A DNA stretch of 64,000 bases, from NCBI GenBank assembly GCA_904420125.1, contig CAJFUK010000029.1:53941-117940 (forward strand). The letters are read 5' to 3'. The notes under the pieces are model-generated. The model ran no database searches. It was not told the DNA's origin and saw only the letters and a list, made by a program, of their open reading frames with translations. Of the stretch, positions 10,767 through 20,399 are shown one piece after another; the first letter of the stretch is position 1, and each line of letters starts with the position of its first letter. The position numbers were made by a program, and so were the translations under genes. This DNA is from Candidatus Falkowella caecavicola (GTDB taxonomy: Bacteria; Bacillota; Clostridia; Oscillospirales; Ruminococcaceae).

Positions 10767-11282
10767 TTAGATGAGCAAAAGTACGGCCCATATGCCTGTC
10801 AGGATCCCCATGCTTCGGTAGAGCCGTCCCATCCGTTGCTGCTTTTCCTCAGCTTCAGCCAGCGTCTGTCGGAGCAGCGCATCCTGGAGGGACAAAAGTG
10901 AAAGCTGACTTTCCGCATCACCGGTTCCCAGTGTTTGACCGAGGCTGCGCAAAAACTCATTTTCTGGTTCCCCCATCGCCGTATTTTTTCTCCCGGCGTG
11001 TTCATGCAGGCTCTCTGCCCAGGCAGACGGGAAATCTTCTCCAACCGCCAGCCGTTTTTGGCATGCCTGTAAAAAAGGGAAGCAGGCAAACCGGTCGTCC
11101 ACGGCTAAAGCAGTGATTATATCTTCTGTAGGGGTGTAAAACCGCAGCAGCGTCCGCACTTTTTCCAAAAGGAGGAGCAGGCTGCGAATCAAACGCACTC
11201 TGCCGGACAGGCGGAGGGAGAGCAGAATTCCTGCGCCGGCGCCGCTGCAGAATACACAAAACAATCCGATCATCTTCATCAT
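10767..11282 (-). CDS. spoIIIAB: Stage III sporulation protein AB
   Basis: A 171-aa protein with a membrane helix at each end and a helical cytoplasmic-side middle that resembles type II/IV secretion GspF-like domains. It is thought to act with the SpoIIIAA ATPase. Length equals the family norm. The ATG at 11282 overlaps the spoIIIAA stop, and GGGGAGGAAAG precedes it; an upstream in-frame ATG is inside spoIIIAA and is rejected. Confidence 0.93.
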   Translation of the reverse strand: MMKMIGLFCVFCSGAGAGILLSLRLSGRVRLIRSLLLLLEKVRTLLRFYTPTEDIITALAVDDRFACFPFLQACQKRLAVGEDFPSAWAESLHEHAGRKNTAMGEPENEFLRSLGQTLGTGDAESQLSLLSLQDALLRQTLAEAEEKQQRMGRLYRSMGILTGIWAVLLLI

Positions 11283-12244
11283 ACGGCTTTCCTCCCCTGA
11301 TTGCCCGCCGATTGCAGGCAAGCGATCCGGCAGGGCAGCCCCGCTCCGACAAGTACGGCAGCTTTATGAAAACCGCCGGTACCAACCAAAGAGGAAAATA
11401 CCGGCCGGGCAATCAGTTCTGCCAAACTCCCCGCATGAGCGGTCGCAATCACCGCCGCGCCCCCATGCATACAGGCACGAACCGCCTCCGCCTCTTCCGC
11501 GCTGCCGATCTCATCGCAGAGGATGACTTCCGGCGAAAGCGTGCGAAGTGCAAGTTCCATTCCGATCCCCTTGGGATATCCGTCCAGTACATCCGTACAG
11601 GGTCCCAGGTCATTTTGTGGAACGCCATGAAATACCGCGCCGATCTCCCCTCGCGGATCGACCGCCGCCACCCGGATGCAGCGTCCCAGCTGTCCGCCGG
11701 ACAGCCGCCGGGCCAAATCTTTTAAAATAGTGGTTTTTCCGCTGCCAGGCGGTCCTGCAATCAGCAAGCTGCACAGCCCGTCCGAGAAAGCGGAAAGGAC
11801 GCTGTCGGCTGCGCCGTCGATCTGGCGGGCAACCCGGAGGTTGATGGAACTGATATCCCGCACCGACACAATCCGTTCCGGATGAACCGGATCCATGGCC
11901 GCGGTGCCGCATAGCCCCGCCCGATGCCCGCCCGGAAGGGTAATAAACCCCTGTCGGATATCCTCGATATGGCTTTGAGCGGAATACCCGCAGATTGCCT
12001 GAAAACACCCGTCCATATCCGAATCTGTCACAAGATATGTACCCTGCCGGAAAAGCGGCGTGACGCCGCCTGTCTCTAAGACAAAGTAAATCTGTCCCCC
12101 TATGTCCAAAGCAAGCGGTCTTCCCCGTCGGATCCGTATTTCCCGGATCTGCCTCTGCTCGGATTCCGGCAAGGCTGTCAGGAGTCCGCCGATTTTTCCT
12201 AAAAATCTGCTGCATGTCTGTAAGCCCTGATCCTGCAATTTCAT
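11279..12244 (-). CDS. spoIIIAA: Stage III sporulation protein AA (ATPase)
   Basis: SpoIIIAA is the cytoplasmic ATPase of the SpoIIIA-SpoIIQ complex, related to secretion ATPases of the GspE/PilT type. The 321-aa protein has an N-terminal beta domain, then Walker A GPPGSGKTT (about residue 165) and a Walker B-like segment VILCDEIGS (about 240), followed by ATAHAG. It is the first gene of the eight-gene operon. In the family the operon is switched on by sigma-E in the mother cell; I could not assign a clear sigma-E box in the 214 bp before aroB. Confidence 0.95.
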   Translation of the reverse strand: MKLQDQGLQTCSRFLGKIGGLLTALPESEQRQIREIRIRRGRPLALDIGGQIYFVLETGGVTPLFRQGTYLVTDSDMDGCFQAICGYSAQSHIEDIRQGFITLPGGHRAGLCGTAAMDPVHPERIVSVRDISSINLRVARQIDGAADSVLSAFSDGLCSLLIAGPPGSGKTTILKDLARRLSGGQLGRCIRVAAVDPRGEIGAVFHGVPQNDLGPCTDVLDGYPKGIGMELALRTLSPEVILCDEIGSAEEAEAVRACMHGGAAVIATAHAGSLAELIARPVFSSLVGTGGFHKAAVLVGAGLPCRIACLQSAGNQGRKAV

Positions 12245-12393
12245 CTTCCTTTCTGTTTATGCCTGTCCTTTCTTTCCTGTGTTTCATAGATATGAAGGGC
12301 CGGGTGCATTTAGAACAGTCCTGCCCCGGACGGCGCCTTCTCTTTTCCGGAGTCAAACGGGGCTGTTTTCGCCGGCTGCCGCAGGTTTTTTTC

Positions 12394-12422
12394 TTGACGA
12401 ATCCGTTTTTTTGCAGTAACAT
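12394..12422 (+). promoter_or_regulatory. Candidate promoter of aroBAC
   Basis: TTGACG (12394-12399) and TAACAT (12417-12422) are 17 bp apart, about 35 bases before the aroB start. The -10 box is only a fair match. Confidence 0.55.
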
Positions 12423-12458
12423 AAAAAAGAAATAAAAAAGAAAGGGCTGGCCCTGATC

Positions 12459-13520
12459 ATGAAAAAGCTGACGGTACAAGCTTCCCATCCTTATGATATT
12501 GAGATAGAATCCGGTTTGCTGGCGCAATGCGGCCAGCGGATCCGCACCGTCTCCGATGCGCGGCAGGTCATGGTGGTTACAGATACTCATGTGTCTCCTT
12601 TGTATCTGGGCGCTGTCTGCGCCTCGCTGCGGGAAAGCGGTTTTACAATTTCTTCCTGCGCTTTTCCGGCCGGAGAACAAACTAAAAATCTTCAGAATGT
12701 TTCCGCTTTGTATGACATGCTGGCAGAAAAAGAATTTACCCGCTCGGATCTGCTGGTTGCGTTGGGCGGCGGGGTCATCGGCGATCTGACCGGCTTTGCC
12801 GCGGCGACCTTTCTGCGCGGTATGGATTTTGTCCAGATTCCGACCACCCTTCTGGCGCAGGTGGATTCTTCCGTTGGCGGAAAAACCGGGGTCAACATTG
12901 AAAGCGGAAAAAACCTGGTAGGCGCTTTCAAACAGCCCCGTCTTGTCCTCTGCGACCCAGCGGTATTGTCCACACTGCCGGAAACTGTTTTTGCAGACGG
13001 CATGGCGGAGGTCATCAAATACGGCTGTATCAAGAGTCTGTCTCTGTTTAACCGGTTGTTGACAGAGGATTTGGGGCCCCAGTTGGAAGAAATCATCTTT
13101 TCCTGTATTGATATTAAACGGCAGGCCGTAGAAGCAGATGAATTTGATACCGGCGAACGGATGCTTTTAAATTTTGGCCATACGCTTGGCCATGCCATTG
13201 AGAAAAACTTTCATTATGAGGGCTTTTCACATGGAAGCGCAGTCGCCGTCGGAATGGCGTATATCACTGCGCGTTCTGAGGCCTACGGTATCACGCAGGC
13301 GGGTACCACTGAAAAACTGCTGGCATGCCTGAAAAAATACGGATTGCCGACAACTGCGGATATTTCGGAAGAAAATCTGATCCGTTATAGCTTAAATGAT
13401 AAAAAACGCTCTAAAAACACCCTGCATATTGTCCTGCTGCATGCACTGGGAGATGGTTTTCTCTTCCCGATCTCTACTGATGGGTTCCAGTCCTTTGTGA
13501 AAGGAGAATACACAGCATGA
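12459..13520 (+). CDS. aroB: 3-dehydroquinate synthase
   Basis: AroB converts DAHP to 3-dehydroquinate, the second step of the shikimate pathway, using NAD and a divalent metal. The 353-aa protein carries the NAD-binding GGGVIGDLTGFAAATFLRG block (about residue 107), the loop PTTLLAQVDSSVGGKTGVN, and the metal ligands in FGHTLGHAIE (H250 region) and the following H of GFSHGSAVAVGM. Length is normal. Its stop overlaps the start of aroA, so the two are likely coupled. Confidence 0.97.
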   Translation: MKKLTVQASHPYDIEIESGLLAQCGQRIRTVSDARQVMVVTDTHVSPLYLGAVCASLRESGFTISSCAFPAGEQTKNLQNVSALYDMLAEKEFTRSDLLVALGGGVIGDLTGFAAATFLRGMDFVQIPTTLLAQVDSSVGGKTGVNIESGKNLVGAFKQPRLVLCDPAVLSTLPETVFADGMAEVIKYGCIKSLSLFNRLLTEDLGPQLEEIIFSCIDIKRQAVEADEFDTGERMLLNFGHTLGHAIEKNFHYEGFSHGSAVAVGMAYITARSEAYGITQAGTTEKLLACLKKYGLPTTADISEENLIRYSLNDKKRSKNTLHIVLLHALGDGFLFPISTDGFQSFVKGEYTA

Positions 13521-14812
13521 ATCTGGCGCTCAGTCCCTCTTCCCTATCGGGTACGGTCACGGTTCCCCCGTCCAAAAGCTTGGCGCACCGGGCTGTGATT
13601 GCCGCCGCCTTATCCAAAGGCGACAGCGAAATTCAAAACCTGGCTCTATCCAATGATATCCGCGCCACCATGCGGGCCATGGAGAACTTGGGGGCCGTAT
13701 TTTCTCTTTCCGATGCGATCCTGGCCGGACAACCGGGGGCTGTACGGGTTTCCGGCATCCAGTCATCTCCCCAAACGGTCGAGATAGACTGCGGAGAATC
13801 GGGTTCCACCCTCCGTTTTTTAATTCCTGTGGCAGCTGCTTTAGGGGTGTCGGCACGTTTTGCAGGAAAGGGAAAACTGCCGGAACGGCCGATCATGCCA
13901 TATCTGGAATCCCTTCCAGCAAAAGGAATCACATTTGACTATGCCAATACCATGCCCTTTTCCATCTCCGGCCAGTTGCAAAGTGGCACGTTTGTGATTG
14001 ACGGCGGCATCAGTTCTCAGTTTGTCACCGGACTCCTCTTCGCCCTGCCTTTGCTGGAACAGGGTGGGATCATCCAGATCCGCGGCCGTCTGGAGTCCAA
14101 ACCCTATGCCGATATGACTATGGACGTGCTTGGAAAATTTGGCATACAAATTTTCGAAAAACACGGCGAATCGGCCCAATATATTGTTGAAAAATGTCAA
14201 AATTATACCCCTTGTATATATCGTATTGAAAATGACTATTCCCAAGCTGCATTTTTTGGCGTCGCCGGTGCCTTGTCCGGTCCCATTACCCTGGTAGGCC
14301 TGCCCGAAAATTCCCGGCAGGGAGACCGTGCCATCTTTGATATTTTACAACAGGCCGGTGCGGAGGTTTTACGCCAAGGGGATACAATCACCGTCTCTCC
14401 CGGGTCGCTGCATGGATTTTCCGTAGATGTCAGCGATATTCCGGATCTGGTGCCGGTGCTGACCGTTCTTGCCTGCGCCTGTCAGGGAAAAACCAGGATG
14501 ACCGGCGCTGCCAGGCTGAAAATTAAGGAAAGTGACCGGCTCACGGCTATTGCCGATTGTCTGAACCGGATCGGCGGTCATGTACGCACAGGGCAGGACT
14601 GGCTGGAAATTGACGGGGGCCCCCGGCTTTCCGGCGGTACTGTATCCAGCTTCAATGATCACCGCATTGCCATGTCCGCCGGGATTGCTGCTTTATATGC
14701 GGATGGCCCCGTGATCCTGCAGGGAGCCGAGTCGGTACAGAAATCCTATCCGGGTTTCTGGGAGGATTATAAAGGTTTAGGAGGTAAAGCAGATGTCGTC
14801 GCTTTGGTGTAA
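13517..14812 (+). CDS. aroA: 3-phosphoshikimate 1-carboxyvinyltransferase (EPSP synthase)
   Basis: AroA adds enolpyruvate from PEP to shikimate 3-phosphate. The 431-aa protein shows the signatures PPSKSLAHRAVIAAALSKG, CGESGSTLRFLIP near residue 91 and the C-terminal KESDRLTAIADCLNRIGG. SFNDHRIAMSAGIAAL follows. The ATG at 13517 overlaps the aroB stop (ATGA) and has AAGGAGAA upstream. The CGESGSTLRF loop has a serine where many enzymes have alanine/asparagine; whether this changes glyphosate response cannot be said from sequence alone. Confidence 0.97.
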   Translation: MNLALSPSSLSGTVTVPPSKSLAHRAVIAAALSKGDSEIQNLALSNDIRATMRAMENLGAVFSLSDAILAGQPGAVRVSGIQSSPQTVEIDCGESGSTLRFLIPVAAALGVSARFAGKGKLPERPIMPYLESLPAKGITFDYANTMPFSISGQLQSGTFVIDGGISSQFVTGLLFALPLLEQGGIIQIRGRLESKPYADMTMDVLGKFGIQIFEKHGESAQYIVEKCQNYTPCIYRIENDYSQAAFFGVAGALSGPITLVGLPENSRQGDRAIFDILQQAGAEVLRQGDTITVSPGSLHGFSVDVSDIPDLVPVLTVLACACQGKTRMTGAARLKIKESDRLTAIADCLNRIGGHVRTGQDWLEIDGGPRLSGGTVSSFNDHRIAMSAGIAALYADGPVILQGAESVQKSYPGFWEDYKGLGGKADVVALV

Positions 14813-15884
14813 AGGAATATCCCTTTCTATCTTTGGAGAATCCCATGGAAACGGAATTGGTGTTGTATTGGACCATCTGCCGTCCGGAGAGGAAATTGAC
14901 CCGGATCAACTGGCAGCCTTTATGGCACGGCGTGCGCCAAGGCAGAACGCTGCTTCCACCGCCCGAAGAGAAAAAGATCAGCCCCGCATTCTGTCTGGTA
15001 TACTGAACGGCCGTACCACAGGTGCGCCGTTGTGTGCGGTGATTGAAAATACGGATACCCGTTCCCAGGACTATGGCAACATTTCAGCATTGGCCCGGCC
15101 TGGACACGCCGATTATACCGGCCATCTTCGATACAAAGGGTATAACGATGTGCGGGGCGGCGGTCATTTTTCCGGCCGGCTGACAGCGCCTCTCTGTTTT
15201 GCAGGGGCCGTATGCGGCCAGATTCTGGCCAGGCGGGGGATTGTCTCCGGCGCGCATATCGCTGCTCTGGGAGAGATCCGGGACACTCCTTATGACAGCG
15301 TGTCCCTGGATGCAGAAACGCTTTTGTCGGTCCGGGGAAAAAGTTTTCCAACGCTGGATACAGCTGCTGGCGAGGCCATGCTTCAGTATATTGATGCTGT
15401 GCGGAGGGAGCTGGACTCGGTAGGCGGAATTATTGAATGTGGGATCATCGGATTTCCTGCCGGTATCGGCTCTCCCATGTTCGGTGGAATCGAAAATGTG
15501 ATTGCCTCCATTGTATTTGGAATTCCCGCGGTCAAGGGGATTGAATTCGGCGCGGGATTCGGAGTGAACGGCGCACGCGGTTCTCAGAACAACGATCCTT
15601 TTTATATGGAAAACGGCATGGTCAAAACCCGTACAAATCATGCCGGAGGGATTCTGGGCGGGATTTCATCCGGCATGCCGATCTGTTTCCGGGTAGCGGT
15701 CAAACCGACCCCATCCATTGCACAGGAACAGGACACGATTGATTATCGACAGCGGACGGATGCCAAGTTGACGATTCATGGAAGACACGATGCCTGTGTG
15801 CTGCCCCGTGCCGTACCGGTCGTTGAGGCAGCCGCCAATATCGCCCTGCTCGGCCTGTTGATTGAACAAAACGGTCTCCAGTGA
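14793..15884 (+). CDS. aroC: Chorismate synthase
   Basis: AroC makes chorismate from EPSP using reduced FMN, the last common step of aromatic synthesis. The 363-aa protein has the N-terminal FGESHGNGIGVVLDHLPSG signature, RPGHADYTGHLRY, the RGGGHFSGRLTAP loop and the C-terminal RHDACVLPRAVPVVEA. The start at 14793 lies inside the end of aroA, 7 bases after AGGAGGT. It is the last gene of aroBAC. Confidence 0.97.
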   Translation: MSSLWCKGISLSIFGESHGNGIGVVLDHLPSGEEIDPDQLAAFMARRAPRQNAASTARREKDQPRILSGILNGRTTGAPLCAVIENTDTRSQDYGNISALARPGHADYTGHLRYKGYNDVRGGGHFSGRLTAPLCFAGAVCGQILARRGIVSGAHIAALGEIRDTPYDSVSLDAETLLSVRGKSFPTLDTAAGEAMLQYIDAVRRELDSVGGIIECGIIGFPAGIGSPMFGGIENVIASIVFGIPAVKGIEFGAGFGVNGARGSQNNDPFYMENGMVKTRTNHAGGILGGISSGMPICFRVAVKPTPSIAQEQDTIDYRQRTDAKLTIHGRHDACVLPRAVPVVEAAANIALLGLLIEQNGLQ

Positions 15885-15917
15885 TCCATCGGGGTGGCCT
15901 GTTCGGCCAATGATATA

Positions 15918-15957
15918 AAAAAACAGCGGTGGGAGGACAGCTTTGCCGCTGTTTTTT
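15918..15957 (+). terminator. Rho-independent terminator after aroC
   Basis: A 12-bp stem (A-run plus CAGCGG with CCGCTG plus T-run) has a 16-base loop and ends in six Ts. Confidence 0.88.
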
Positions 15958-15991
15958 CTGCGTCATTCCTTAAAAAATCCTTCGGTTTTGC

Positions 15992-16020
15992 TTGACAACA
16001 TCTGCCCTTTTTCGTATAAT
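15992..16020 (+). promoter_or_regulatory. Consensus sigma-A promoter of the ABC exporter operon
   Basis: TTGACA (15992-15997) and TATAAT (16015-16020) are both perfect and 17 bp apart, ending about 73 bases before the ATPase start. Confidence 0.92.
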
Positions 16021-16093
16021 TGTATTAGTTTATATATACAAATTGCCATTTCATCCAAACCATCAGGAAGAATAGAAAGGTGTGGTTCTTTTC

Positions 16094-17020
16094 ATGAAAT
16101 TAGAGCTGCAGAATATCACAAAAAGTTTTGGAGAGAAAGAAGTGTTAAAAAACATTTCCCTGTCTGCAGAAAGCGGCTGTGCTTTAGGGCTGCTGGGGCG
16201 AAACGGCGCCGGCAAAACGACAACGATCCGGATTGCCATGGGAGTATTTCCGGCTGACAGCGGCAGCGTCTCTCTGGATGGCCGCCGTGTGTCTGATTCC
16301 GGCGCTGCTTTTGGGTATCTTCCGGAGGAGCGGGGACTGTACCCGAAAAAATCCATCCTGTCCCAGCTTTCCTATTTAGGGCAGCTGCGGGGGATGCGGA
16401 GTGCGGATGCCAGGCAGGCTGCCATTCGCTGGGTCGAACGGGTCGGCTTATCCGAGTATCTCAACAAACCGCTCTCTACCCTGTCCAAAGGCAACCAGCA
16501 AAAAATACAGCTGGCCTCTACCCTGCTGCATAATCCGGATATCGTCATTTTGGACGAACCATTTTCCGGTCTGGATCCGGTCAATGCCCAGCTTTTAAAG
16601 GAGATTGTCAGCGATCTGGTCAAAAACCAGAAAATCGTTATTTTTTCCAGCCATCAGATGGGGTATGTTGAAGAATTCTGCGAAAATATTGCGATATTAA
16701 ACCAGGGAAACATTGTGTTGTCGGGCAATCTTCGGGAAATTAAACACAGTTATCCCCGCAACCGGATTTATCTGGAAACAGACGGCTCTTCCGCCAATCC
16801 GGAAACCATCCGGCAGGTATTGGATCAGGCAGGCGTTTTGGGCCTGGTTGTACAGATTCTTCCGTTCCGCAGCGGGTATGCGCTGACCCTGTCTGATGCG
16901 CAGCAAAGCCGTTTGATCCTGAAAGCCCTCGCAGACAGTGTGCTCCCGATTGAAAAATTTGAAGTCATCGAGCCGACACTGGAACAGATCTTTGTAGAAA
17001 AGGCAGGCGAAACCATATGA
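16094..17020 (+). CDS. ABC transporter ATP-binding protein, NatA-like
   Basis: A 308-aa nucleotide-binding subunit of an ABC-2 type exporter. Walker A is GRNGAGKTTT (about residue 36), the signature is LSKGNQQK, Walker B is DIVILDEPFSGLDPV and the H-loop is FSSHQMG. The C-terminal extension of about 90 residues is typical of NatA/EcsA-like subunits. The frame opens at GTG 16082, too close to the AAAGG ribosome site; ATG 16094 is preferred. It overlaps the permease by 4 bases. The substrate cannot be told; sodium export (NatAB) is one family example. Confidence 0.92.
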   Translation: MKLELQNITKSFGEKEVLKNISLSAESGCALGLLGRNGAGKTTTIRIAMGVFPADSGSVSLDGRRVSDSGAAFGYLPEERGLYPKKSILSQLSYLGQLRGMRSADARQAAIRWVERVGLSEYLNKPLSTLSKGNQQKIQLASTLLHNPDIVILDEPFSGLDPVNAQLLKEIVSDLVKNQKIVIFSSHQMGYVEEFCENIAILNQGNIVLSGNLREIKHSYPRNRIYLETDGSSANPETIRQVLDQAGVLGLVVQILPFRSGYALTLSDAQQSRLILKALADSVLPIEKFEVIEPTLEQIFVEKAGETI

Positions 17021-18261
17021 AACAGTTTCTGACCGTTCTCCGGTATGAATATGCCGGCTATCTGAAAAACAAGGTGTTTATTATTGTGACCGTCCTTTTT
17101 TCCGTCCTGATCCTGGGTGGTCTGAGCCTTCCCAGCATCATGGGTCTTTTTTCCGGACTGGACACCGGAACATCCGGAGAAGAGAAAACCCGTAAAGTCT
17201 TGGTCTATGACCAAAGCGGGTTTTATGACAGCCGGATTTTTGATGGATTGCCTTCGTTGTATCAGTTTACCGCAGTCCCCTCCCTGACCGAAGAAGAGGC
17301 GCGGGCGCAGATTCAATCCGATGAAATTTATGCGGCCGTCATTATTGATCAGCCCCAGCATTACACGCTGTATGTGGATCAGCTTTCCATGGATGCGGCC
17401 AGTGAAAATTATATCGGCAACCTGGTTTTTCAGGCCATTGATACAGAGTATAAGCTGCAAAAAATGCAGGACGGCGGACTTTCTGCCGAACAGGCGGAGG
17501 CGGTACTCACGCCGGTTGAAAGTAATACTGTAGAAACCAGCGAAACCTCTTTCCTGAGTGGATATATGCTTTCTACCTTTATGACCCTGATCCTTTATAT
17601 GACGATTCTGATGTATGGCCAGTTGGTTGCGACATCGGTCGCCGGAGAAAAATCTTCCCGTGCGATGGAAATGCTGATTACTTCGGCCAAAACCAATAAC
17701 CTGCTGTTTGGAAAAGTGCTGGGGGCCTGTATGGCTGGATTTACCCAGCTGGCGATCTTCTTTGTCGTAGCGGTGGCTGGATTTCTCCTGAACCGTTCCG
17801 CCCTGTCCGGATACGAAGAGCTTTTTTCGATCCTGGCATCCTCCGGCGGACAGGTTGGCTATATGTTCCTGTTCTACTTCCTGGGATTTTTTATGTATGC
17901 GTTTCTGTTCGGTGCACTGGGCTCTCTGGCCGGCCGTACAGAAGATATCAATACCACCTCCATGCCGATTACGCTGCTTTTCGTAGTTGGATTTCTGGTT
18001 TCCATGCCGACCACATCGGAATCTGTCATGCAGATTGCCTCGTTTATCCCCTTCTTTACACCAATGGCTATGTTTTCTCGGATTTGCATGGGTTATACGA
18101 CGCTGCCGGAAATCTGGATTTCGGTTGTCCTCACGACAGCGGTTATTTTCCTGATTGGCTGGCTGAGTGCAAAAATTTATCGTCTGGGCGTCCTGATGTA
18201 CGGCAAACCTCCCAAGCTTGGAGAACTGGTCAAAATGCTCCGGGAGCAGAAAAAATATTAA
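17017..18261 (+). CDS. ABC-2 type transporter permease, NatB-like
   Basis: A 414-aa permease. One membrane helix lies near residues 20-43, then a large extracytoplasmic domain (about 45-180), then five to six helices in the C-terminal half. GEKSSRAMEMLITSAK is the amphipathic coupling segment typical of NatB/YhaP-type ABC-2 permeases. The ATG overlaps the ATPase stop (ATGA). It partners the gene just upstream; the substrate is unknown. Confidence 0.92.
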   Translation: MKQFLTVLRYEYAGYLKNKVFIIVTVLFSVLILGGLSLPSIMGLFSGLDTGTSGEEKTRKVLVYDQSGFYDSRIFDGLPSLYQFTAVPSLTEEEARAQIQSDEIYAAVIIDQPQHYTLYVDQLSMDAASENYIGNLVFQAIDTEYKLQKMQDGGLSAEQAEAVLTPVESNTVETSETSFLSGYMLSTFMTLILYMTILMYGQLVATSVAGEKSSRAMEMLITSAKTNNLLFGKVLGACMAGFTQLAIFFVVAVAGFLLNRSALSGYEELFSILASSGGQVGYMFLFYFLGFFMYAFLFGALGSLAGRTEDINTTSMPITLLFVVGFLVSMPTTSESVMQIASFIPFFTPMAMFSRICMGYTTLPEIWISVVLTTAVIFLIGWLSAKIYRLGVLMYGKPPKLGELVKMLREQKKY

Positions 18262-18437
18262 CATATTGTCTTTGGATGATCAACGCGGATCAAACATCCT
18301 CCAGATTGTACCAACCCTGTGTTTTTTAAGATCCGGGCTCAATGAGTGCCTGCACCTCCGATACCTTGCAAAGCGGATCCAGAAGTTATCACCAATCACA
18401 TGCCGCCGGTATTACGGGTGCGGATGATCAGAAAGCC

Positions 18438-18467
18438 ATCAGCAGATTTTTTAAAAAATCTGCTGAT
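18438..18467. terminator. Perfect 30-bp palindrome, terminator
   Basis: ATCAGCAGATTTTTT is followed directly by its exact complement and then by TTTCTTTT. It lies 176 bp after the permease stop and has no separate loop bases. Confidence 0.75.
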
Positions 18468-18606
18468 TTTCTTTTATACAGCGTATGCAGCGGTTTCATG
18501 GCGTACGGCTGTTCTGAATCCGCTGGTTTACACCGGCCTACAAAAGGAGTTCCCCTTTTGTATGGCCATATCGGAAAATTTATTGTTCCAGGCTGTAAAA
18601 AACAAA

Positions 18607-18635
18607 TTGAGATCCTCCGTTTCAACATATATAAT
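18607..18635 (+). promoter_or_regulatory. Promoter of the two-component/ABC cassette
   Basis: TTGAGA (18607-18612) and TATAAT (18630-18635) are 17 bp apart. The leader to the regulator start would be about 195 bases. Confidence 0.7.
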
Positions 18636-18838
18636 ATAAAGTGAACAGTTATACGGATCCGAGCGTGAAGAAATGGATGATATGACTGCTTGTGAAGCCG
18701 GCGAAAAATGAAGTATATCAAAAAAGGCCGTACATAAAAACCACGCAAAGAAATCCGCACGAATCGTGCTATGAAATACAGCCGTATATGGAGGGAACCC
18801 CGCCGACACAAGAGTGAAGAAAACAAAGGAGCATAAAA

Positions 18839-19501
18839 ATGAAAATATTGATCGTTGAAGATGACCGAATATTGAACAACGGGATTGCGTTATCGTTAAG
18901 TGACGATATTACTTTACAGGCTTACTGTATCCAAGGCGCAAAAAATATGTTGGACAACAGCATTGAGCTTGTCATCCTTGATATCAATTTACCTGACGGA
19001 AATGGCCTTGATTATTGCCGGGAAATACGCAAAACAAGCAAAGTGCCGATCATATTTTTAACAGCAAATGATATGGAAATTGATATTGTAACAGGACTGG
19101 AAACAGGCGCAGATGATTATATCACAAAACCCTTTTCTCTGGCCGTGCTTCGGGCAAGAGTGAATGCGGTTTCAAGACGCAGAAAAAGCGACGGCGAAGT
19201 TTTTACAACCCCTCATTATATCTTTGATTTTGAAAACATGAAATTCTATGTTGACAATGTACCCGTTGAATTAAGCAAAACAGAGCAGAAATTATTAAAA
19301 ATATTTACACAGAATACAGGGCGGACCCTTTCCCGTGATTTGCTTTTGGACAGAGTGTGGGATGGCGCAGAGTTTGTAGAGGAAAACGCACTTTCAGTCA
19401 CCATGAAACGGTTACGAAAAAAAATACCTGGTATTCCGATCAAAACGATTTACGGTATCGGGTATGTATGGGAGAACGAAAAATGTGGTATATCATTTTG
19501 A
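18839..19501 (+). CDS. OmpR-family response regulator (BceR-like)
   Basis: A 220-aa regulator. The receiver domain (1-115) has acidic pocket residues E7, D8, D9, the phosphoacceptor D48 in LVILDINLPDG, and K in YITKPF. A winged-helix DNA-binding domain follows (about 125-218), with VELSKTEQKLLKIF and VTMKRLRKKI. AAAGGAGC lies just before the ATG. It overlaps the kinase gene by 19 bp. With the kinase and the ABC transporter downstream it forms a module like those that sense and expel peptide antibiotics; that role is inferred from context. Confidence 0.93.
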   Translation: MKILIVEDDRILNNGIALSLSDDITLQAYCIQGAKNMLDNSIELVILDINLPDGNGLDYCREIRKTSKVPIIFLTANDMEIDIVTGLETGADDYITKPFSLAVLRARVNAVSRRRKSDGEVFTTPHYIFDFENMKFYVDNVPVELSKTEQKLLKIFTQNTGRTLSRDLLLDRVWDGAEFVEENALSVTMKRLRKKIPGIPIKTIYGIGYVWENEKCGISF

Positions 19502-20397
19502 TCGGGATCATCATCGCTGCTTTACTTGTCATACTTTGGTTGATCCGGTATACCGCCAAAACACTGGATACAATTGATCAAATGCTTGATATGGCAACAG
19601 AGGGGACTTTTTCAGAAAGTGCGTTTACAGAGAAAAAGCTGTCAAGAATCGAAACAAAAATGTCCCGTTATTTGAGCAAAGGAACAACATCGCTAAAGCA
19701 AATAAAGAGTGAAAAAGATACGATTCAATCTTTAATTGCCGATATATCGCACCAGACCAAAACGCCGATTGCAAATATTCTGTTATATTCGCAGCTCTTG
19801 AGTGAGAGGCAGGGACTGGACGAAAAGGCTAAAAACCTGGCCTGCCAGATTGAAAGCCAGACTGAAAAATTAAATTTCCTCATTTCGTCCCTTGTAAAGA
19901 CTTCCCGCCTGGAAAACGGCATTGTAAAACTAAACCCGAAAAAGAACAGCGTTCAAAAGCTCATTGAAAATATTGACCTTTGGAAAGCTGCGGATAAAAA
20001 AGACATCCTTTTAGAGATTCAGAATATTGACGATTATACGGCGTATTTTGATTTCAAGTGGACGCTGGAAGCAGTCTTAAATATTGTGGATAATGCGATC
20101 AAATATACAGATCACGGCGGCAGGGTTAAGGTTTCTGCGAAGGATTATGAGATGTTTGTCTGTATCGATATATCCGATAACGGTATAGGCATTTCCGAAG
20201 AGGAGAGCGCAAAAATATTCACACGATTTTATCGGTCCCCGCAAAATTCTGACCAAAAAGGCGTTGGGATCGGACTTTATTTAGCCCGTGAAATTGTTTC
20301 ACAGGAAGGCGGATATATCAGGGTCAAATCAAGCATCGGCCGCGGATCCACATTTTCGGTCTTTTTACCCAAACATGCAAATATATCAAAACTGTAA
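19483..20397 (+). CDS. Sensor histidine kinase (BceS-like)
   Basis: A 304-aa kinase. A single strong membrane helix occupies residues 2-22, with no extracytoplasmic sensing domain. This fits kinases that take their signal from a partner ABC transporter. The dimerisation/phosphoacceptor helix has ADISHQTKTP with H90. The ATPase domain has N-box NIVDNAIKY, G1 DNGIGI and G2 GVGIGLYLAREI. The frame is open further upstream inside the regulator, but ATG 19483 has GGAG 8 bases before it. BceS proteins usually show two helices; only one is clear here. Confidence 0.92.
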   Translation: MWYIILIGIIIAALLVILWLIRYTAKTLDTIDQMLDMATEGTFSESAFTEKKLSRIETKMSRYLSKGTTSLKQIKSEKDTIQSLIADISHQTKTPIANILLYSQLLSERQGLDEKAKNLACQIESQTEKLNFLISSLVKTSRLENGIVKLNPKKNSVQKLIENIDLWKAADKKDILLEIQNIDDYTAYFDFKWTLEAVLNIVDNAIKYTDHGGRVKVSAKDYEMFVCIDISDNGIGISEEESAKIFTRFYRSPQNSDQKGVGIGLYLAREIVSQEGGYIRVKSSIGRGSTFSVFLPKHANISKL

Positions 20398-20399
20398 GA

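Larger units (their letters stand above)
18262..18838. other. Intergenic region with terminator and promoter, no gene seen
   Basis: No convincing coding sequence lies between the NatAB-like operon and the response regulator. The open frames here lack ribosome sites and family features. It holds the palindromic terminator at 18438-18467 and the promoter at 18607-18635. Confidence 0.7.

Noticed and set aside
16825..18264. 479-codon open frame on the minus strand
   Set aside because: It is antisense to the NatAB-like genes, rich in His/Arg/Gln, with no domain; a shadow frame.
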